This document shows, piece by piece, positions 7,089 to 10,413 of a DNA stretch of 10,413 nucleotides; the first letter of the stretch is position 1, and the number at the start of each line of letters is the position of its first letter. The stretch comes from an uncultured Victivallales bacterium (GTDB lineage Bacteria > Verrucomicrobiota > Lentisphaeria > Oligosphaerales > JAFGRS01), in the NCBI GenBank assembly GCA_903834675.1, contig CAILKC010000288.1:1-10413 (forward strand), in the 5' to 3' direction. Below the pieces are notes generated by a model. That model saw only the letters and a program-made list of their open reading frames with translations. It searched no databases and was not told the DNA's origin. The translations under genes were made by a program, and so were the position numbers.

Positions 7089-7119
7089 AACCCATGCCGC
7101 CGATCCCAGGTCATGCCGG

Positions 7120-7149
7120 TGGAAATGCGGCGGGCCGCCGCCGCGCCCG
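7120..7149. repeat. Diverged single copy of the terminal hairpin repeat
   Basis: From 7120 the sequence matches the variant unit at 10316 at about 21 of the first 24 bases. The stem GCGGCGG/CCGCCGC replaces GCGGTGG/CCACCG(C/T) of the terminal array: a T-A pair has become C-G, and both share the loop GCCG. It sits 31 bases after the stop of the BNR lipoprotein gene, as the terminal array sits just after the DUF4838 stop. Confidence 0.6.
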
Positions 7150-7219
7150 AGGCCGGACGCCTCTCCACGCCTGGCTTCGCCGTGCGGTATCATATTACGC
7201 CTTAGCAAGATCGAGTGCC

Positions 7220-7225
7220 AAGGAG
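7220..7225 (+). promoter_or_regulatory. Ribosome binding site fixing the DUF4838 start
   Basis: AAGGAG, a strong Shine-Dalgarno match, ends 10 bases before the ATG at 7236. It excludes the in-frame upstream GTG at 7215, which lies ahead of it. Confidence 0.7.
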
Positions 7226-7235
7226 AACGACCGGT

Positions 7236-10226
7236 ATGGACATCAGACAATACTCGCGGTGGCCGCTGGGGATGTGCGCTATCGCGCTTCTGCTGTTTCT
7301 GCCAGGCGTTGCCCTGGCCCTGGAACTGACGACTGGCGGCCAGTCGGCCTGCGTTCTGATCGTGCCTGACGAGGCCCTGCCGGTGGTCAGTTTCGCCGCG
7401 CAGGAGCTGCGTGAACACGTCGCCCTGGCCAGCGGCGCCAAGCTAGAGGTGGTGAAAGAGAGCGAGGACCGGCCCGACGGCAAGGCGCGCGTCTACCTGG
7501 GCGCCTGCCGGGCCACGCAGGCGGCGCTTACCCTCGCCTGGGAGGAGCTGCCCCACAGCACCGCCGTGCTGCGAACCGAGGGCAACCGGCTCTTCCTCTG
7601 CGGCCGCGACGGCGAGGGCGCCCCCTTGTTGGATAGCACCTCGGCCGGCAGTCTGTTCGCCGTCTACGAATTGCTGGAACGCCACCTCGGCGTCTGCTGG
7701 CTCTGGCCGGGGGAGCTGGGCACTGCCGTCCCGCGGCAATCCAGCCTCAGCCTGCCAGCCCTCGATCTCCAGGTCCGCCCACGCTTCCTGCACACTCGCA
7801 TCCGCTTTGGCGGCCTCTCGCTCACACCGGCCGGTTTCAGCAGCCTGGCAGCGCGGGCCGAGTTTGCCGACCAGCAACTGCGTTGGCTGCGGCGGCACCG
7901 CTTCAACCGCGGCATCAGCCTGGAGTATGGCCATGGCTTCGAGGATTACTGGAACCGTTTCAACGCAAGCCACCCGGAGTACTTCAACCTTCTGCCCGAT
8001 GGCAAGCGGCGCTCGGACCCCCTGTACCACGGCGGCGAGGGCCGGCTGATCTCGATGTGCGTGTCCGAGCCGGGCCTGGCCCGCGAGCGGGTGCAGGAGT
8101 GGCAGCAAAAGCGCACGCCGGAGAGGCCTTGGATCAACTGCGCCGAGAACGATACCAGTGGCAAGTGTACCTGCGCCAACTGCCTGGCCTGGGACACGCC
8201 CGGCACGGCCGAGGGCCCGCCGGAGTTGGCGCCAGCTGAAGCGCTCCGGCTGGCGGCGGAAGACTTCGCCGCCGGCAAGGCGGAGTGGTTCGGCCGCCTG
8301 GGCTCGGTCTCGGACCGCTACGCGCGCTTCTGGCTGGCCACCCAGGCGGAAGCTCGCCGCCTTGACCCCGAGGCCACCGTCCTGGCCTATGCCTACGCCA
8401 ACTACAAAGACGCACCCCGGCAGACGAAACTCAACGACCATATCGTCATCGCGATTGTCCCGGGCCTGATGTACCCCTGGACGAACGAGAAGCGGCAAGC
8501 GTTCCGGACGCAGTGGGAGGGCTGGGCCAAGGCTGGCGCACGACTGTACCTGCGGCCGAACTACACCCTCGACGGACACGCCTTCCCGATCTTCTACGCC
8601 CACAAACTCGCCGAGGACTTCAGCTTTGCCGCCGAACGGGGCCTCATCGCCACCGACTTCGACTCGCTCACCTGCCAGTACGGCATCCAGGGACCGAACC
8701 TCTATGCCTTGGTCCGCCTGCATGAGCACCCCGACTGGTCGTTCGCGCGGATCATGGCCGAGTACAGCGCCGCGTTCGGCCCGGCAGCCAAGGCGGTCGA
8801 AGCGTATTTCGCCCATTGGCGTGAGATCTCGGACAGAGTCACCGACGCAAGCCTCCAGGAAGCGGTCCGGCTCAGCGGCGCGGAGGGCGGAAGTTGGGGG
8901 CGCTTCTACCTGGTCGCCAACGCGATCTTCACGCCGCCGGTGATGGCGCAGGGCCAGGCTCTGTTGGAGCAGGCCCGCCTCGCGGCGGCCGGTGAGCCCA
9001 GCGCTGAACGGCGCGTAGCCTTCCTGGCAAAGGGCCTGCACCACGCCGATCTCTGCCTCGCGGTGGAGCGGGCCCGGCGCGAGTACGTCGCCTCCGGCAA
9101 CCTGCCAGACTACCAGGCCGCGCTGGCGGCCCTGGACGACTTCCGGCGCGCCGTCGAGGGCGAGAACGTCATCGGTCCCGGCATCCTGCGCTACCTCGAG
9201 GCCGCCAACTGGGACCGCTCGCTGCTGACCATCCTCAAACAACCCGGAGAGCGCCTGCCTGGCCCGTGGAGATTCCAGTTCGATCCCGAGAAGAAGGGCT
9301 TGACCCTGGGCTGGAACCGGGCCGAATGCGCTGACAGCGACTGGCCCCAGATCGGCATCAGCAGCGCCTGGGAACAACAGCCCCCAGGCAAGCAGTGGGA
9401 ACAGGAGCACGGCCAGGGCTACGATGGCCTGGCCTGGTACCGCACCAGCTTCAGCCTCAGGGCAGCCCGCCCCGGCGAACGTGTCTCACTGCTGTTCGGG
9501 GCCGTGGACGAGGCCTGCGTCCTCTGGATCAATGGCCAGCAGGCCCTCGAACGCACGTACGATGCGGCCAAGGACCCAAACAGTTGGCAGGAGGCCTTCG
9601 AGGTCGACGTCACCCCCTGGGTGCGCTACGACCAGCCCAACACCCTGGCGCTGCGGGTCGAGGACAACGCCGGTGCGGGCGGCATCTGGCGGCCCGTGTG
9701 GCTGCTCCAGGCCGAGCCGGTGGCGCACGGCGCCGCCAACCTGGTGCCCGATGGCGGCTTCGAGGCGGGGGCGAGCGCCTGGAAGACGCATGCCGCCGCG
9801 GGCGAATTCCGCTTTGAGATTGACCGCACGCGGGTCCACGGCGGCGAGGCCTCCGGCCGAATCGACTGCCTGAAGCCAGCCGAGCGCGAGCCCGGACCGG
9901 GCGTCGGCACCGCCTGGGGACGCTGGTATCAGACCGGCCTGCCGGTCCAGCCAGGCAAGACCTATCGGCTACGGGCCTGGGTCCTGACCGCGAAGGAGTT
10001 TGCGGGTACCGCCGACGTCTGGCTGCGCTCGGCGACCGGCGGCGCTGGCCCCGGCAACCACAGCGTGCGCCTGTTGCCCACGCATGGCCTCTGGCGGCAG
10101 GTCGAGTTCAACGGCATCGTCCCCGGCGAGAACACGGCCGCGATCTACCTCAACCTGATGGGCGGCACAGGCAGCCTCTGGTTCGACGACGTGGAGCTGG
10201 TGGAAAGCCCTCCCGACGGCCAGTAG
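7236..10226 (+). CDS. Exported DUF4838 (GH163-like) protein with GH2-like and CBM4/9-like modules
   Basis: Product of 996 residues. Residues 1-28 form a signal peptide (CAIALLLFLPGVALA, likely cut after ALA). Residues about 30-165 resemble the GH67-type N-terminal domain that precedes DUF4838 (AAQELREHVALASGAKLEV, then GSLFAVYELLERHLGVCWLWPGE). The DUF4838 region follows, with HPEYFNLLPDGKRR and the hallmark ENDTSGKCTCANC (Glu304; C311, C313, C316). Residues about 670-828 look like a GH2-type sugar-binding jelly roll (WYRTSFSL, ACVLWINGQ, ANTLALRVEDNAGAGGIWRPVWL-like pattern). Residues about 834-993 look like CBM4/9 (NLVPDGGFEAG, VQPGKTYRLRAWV, LWFDDVELVE). DUF4838 includes GH163 endo-beta-N-acetylglucosaminidases acting on complex N-glycans, but the family is broad, so the substrate here is not known. 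Its position after two BNR proteins suggests joint work on an extracellular glycan. It is followed at once by the repeat array. Confidence 0.9.
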   Translation: MDIRQYSRWPLGMCAIALLLFLPGVALALELTTGGQSACVLIVPDEALPVVSFAAQELREHVALASGAKLEVVKESEDRPDGKARVYLGACRATQAALTLAWEELPHSTAVLRTEGNRLFLCGRDGEGAPLLDSTSAGSLFAVYELLERHLGVCWLWPGELGTAVPRQSSLSLPALDLQVRPRFLHTRIRFGGLSLTPAGFSSLAARAEFADQQLRWLRRHRFNRGISLEYGHGFEDYWNRFNASHPEYFNLLPDGKRRSDPLYHGGEGRLISMCVSEPGLARERVQEWQQKRTPERPWINCAENDTSGKCTCANCLAWDTPGTAEGPPELAPAEALRLAAEDFAAGKAEWFGRLGSVSDRYARFWLATQAEARRLDPEATVLAYAYANYKDAPRQTKLNDHIVIAIVPGLMYPWTNEKRQAFRTQWEGWAKAGARLYLRPNYTLDGHAFPIFYAHKLAEDFSFAAERGLIATDFDSLTCQYGIQGPNLYALVRLHEHPDWSFARIMAEYSAAFGPAAKAVEAYFAHWREISDRVTDASLQEAVRLSGAEGGSWGRFYLVANAIFTPPVMAQGQALLEQARLAAAGEPSAERRVAFLAKGLHHADLCLAVERARREYVASGNLPDYQAALAALDDFRRAVEGENVIGPGILRYLEAANWDRSLLTILKQPGERLPGPWRFQFDPEKKGLTLGWNRAECADSDWPQIGISSAWEQQPPGKQWEQEHGQGYDGLAWYRTSFSLRAARPGERVSLLFGAVDEACVLWINGQQALERTYDAAKDPNSWQEAFEVDVTPWVRYDQPNTLALRVEDNAGAGGIWRPVWLLQAEPVAHGAANLVPDGGFEAGASAWKTHAAAGEFRFEIDRTRVHGGEASGRIDCLKPAEREPGPGVGTAWGRWYQTGLPVQPGKTYRLRAWVLTAKEFAGTADVWLRSATGGAGPGNHSVRLLPTHGLWRQVEFNGIVPGENTAAIYLNLMGGTGSLWFDDVELVESPPDGQ

Positions 10227-10228
10227 TC

Positions 10229-10413
10229 TGGTGGAGATGCGGTGGGCTCCACCGCCCGCTGGAGATGCGGTGGGCTCCACCGCCCGCTGGAGATGCGGTG
10301 GGCTCCACCGCTCGCTGGAGATGCGGTGGGCCGCCACCGTGGTTTGGTGGAGATGCGGTGGGCTCCACCGCCCGCTGGAGATGCGGTGGGCTCCACCGCT
10401 CGCTGGAGATGCG
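10229..10413. repeat. Tandem array of a 28-base hairpin unit, running off the window
   Basis: Units begin with TGGAGATGCGG at 10232, 10260, 10288, 10316, 10348, 10376 and 10404 (the last cut at 10413). Each unit is 28 bases except the fourth, which is 32 and has a different second half (loop GCCG, tail TGGTTTGG). Each standard unit contains the perfect stem-loop GCGGTGG-GCT-CCACCGC; an alternative stem pairs GGTGGAG with CTCCACC in the copies preceded by GG. Copies 1-2 and 5 end CCCGC, copies 3 and 6 end CTCGC, hinting at duplication of larger blocks. It begins 2 bases after the DUF4838 stop. There are no unique spacers and no T-run. Confidence 0.9.

Larger units (their letters stand above)
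7089..7235 (+). other. Intergenic spacer between the BNR lipoprotein and DUF4838 genes
   Basis: 147 bases hold a diverged copy of the terminal repeat unit (7120-7149), then a small AT-richer stretch (GTATCATATTACG, 7187-7199) and the ribosome binding site of the next gene. Read-through from the upstream genes is possible; the hairpin may modulate it. Confidence 0.5.

Noticed and set aside
7187..7199. Promoter for the DUF4838 gene (TATCAT at 7188-7193)
   Set aside because: A 5/6 -10 match, but no acceptable -35 at 16-18 bases upstream.
7443..9410. 655-residue minus-strand open frame
   Set aside because: Antisense to the DUF4838 gene; long spurious frames are expected in GC-rich DNA and this one shows no domain.
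10145..10396. Small open frames through the terminal array
   Set aside because: The 28-base unit rotates through frames, so repeats of EPTASPAGGGAHRIS type arise from DNA repetition, not from a gene.
10229..10413. CRISPR array
   Set aside because: Units abut directly without unique spacers, and no cas gene is present.
10229..10413. Rho-independent terminator after the DUF4838 gene
   Set aside because: The hairpins are strong, but no T-run follows any of them.

Overview
The window is strongly GC-rich bacterial DNA with four protein-coding loci, one of them frameshifted and cut by the window edge. No RNA gene, transposase or CRISPR array was found. The gene content suggests a member or relative of the Planctomycetota-Lentisphaerota-Verrucomicrobiota group, or a similar uncultivated polymer-degrading lineage. 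The clues are a PASTA-less Ser/Thr kinase joined to an FGE-sulfatase (SUMF1-type) domain, exported BNR-propeller proteins, a LamG/DUF1080-like lipoprotein and a large DUF4838 protein. No marker gene is present, so this placement is inference.

Left part (1-2830, minus strand). A membrane-anchored Ser/Thr kinase begins at 2830 and reads outward past base 1. Its order is: kinase domain, one membrane segment, alanine/glutamate-rich helical stretch, CsgG/FlgO-like domain, FGE-sulfatase domain (truncated). A +1 frame change near 1745-1760 separates the kinase from everything after it. The kinase domain also carries an extra, in-frame insert of about 84 residues (DNA 2261-2512). That DNA is made almost wholly of palindromes and resembles mobile palindromic elements.

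Middle (2831-3409). This is a divergent intergenic region of about 580 bases with no convincing gene. It holds a possible sigma70-like promoter (TATAAT at 2928-2933), a perfect hairpin at 3204-3221, and perhaps a decayed coding remnant.

Right part (3410-10226, plus strand). Three consecutive genes for exported proteins form a likely operon: a HEAT-repeat/BNR-propeller fusion, a lipoprotein with a LamG/DUF1080-like domain plus a BNR propeller, and a 996-residue DUF4838 protein with GH2-like and CBM4/9-like C-terminal modules. DUF4838 includes the GH163 endo-beta-N-acetylglucosaminidases, and BNR propellers include sialidases. The set therefore looks like an outer-surface or periplasmic glycan-processing cluster. 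However, both propellers have QA(R/F)P where true GH33 sialidases have FRIP, so sialidase activity should not be assumed.

Right edge (10229-10413). Directly after the DUF4838 stop codon lies a head-to-tail array of a 28-base unit, each copy holding a 7-bp hairpin; the array runs off the window. A single diverged copy follows the stop of the preceding gene (7120-7149). It carries a compensatory base-pair change in the stem, which suggests that the folded form is what is conserved.
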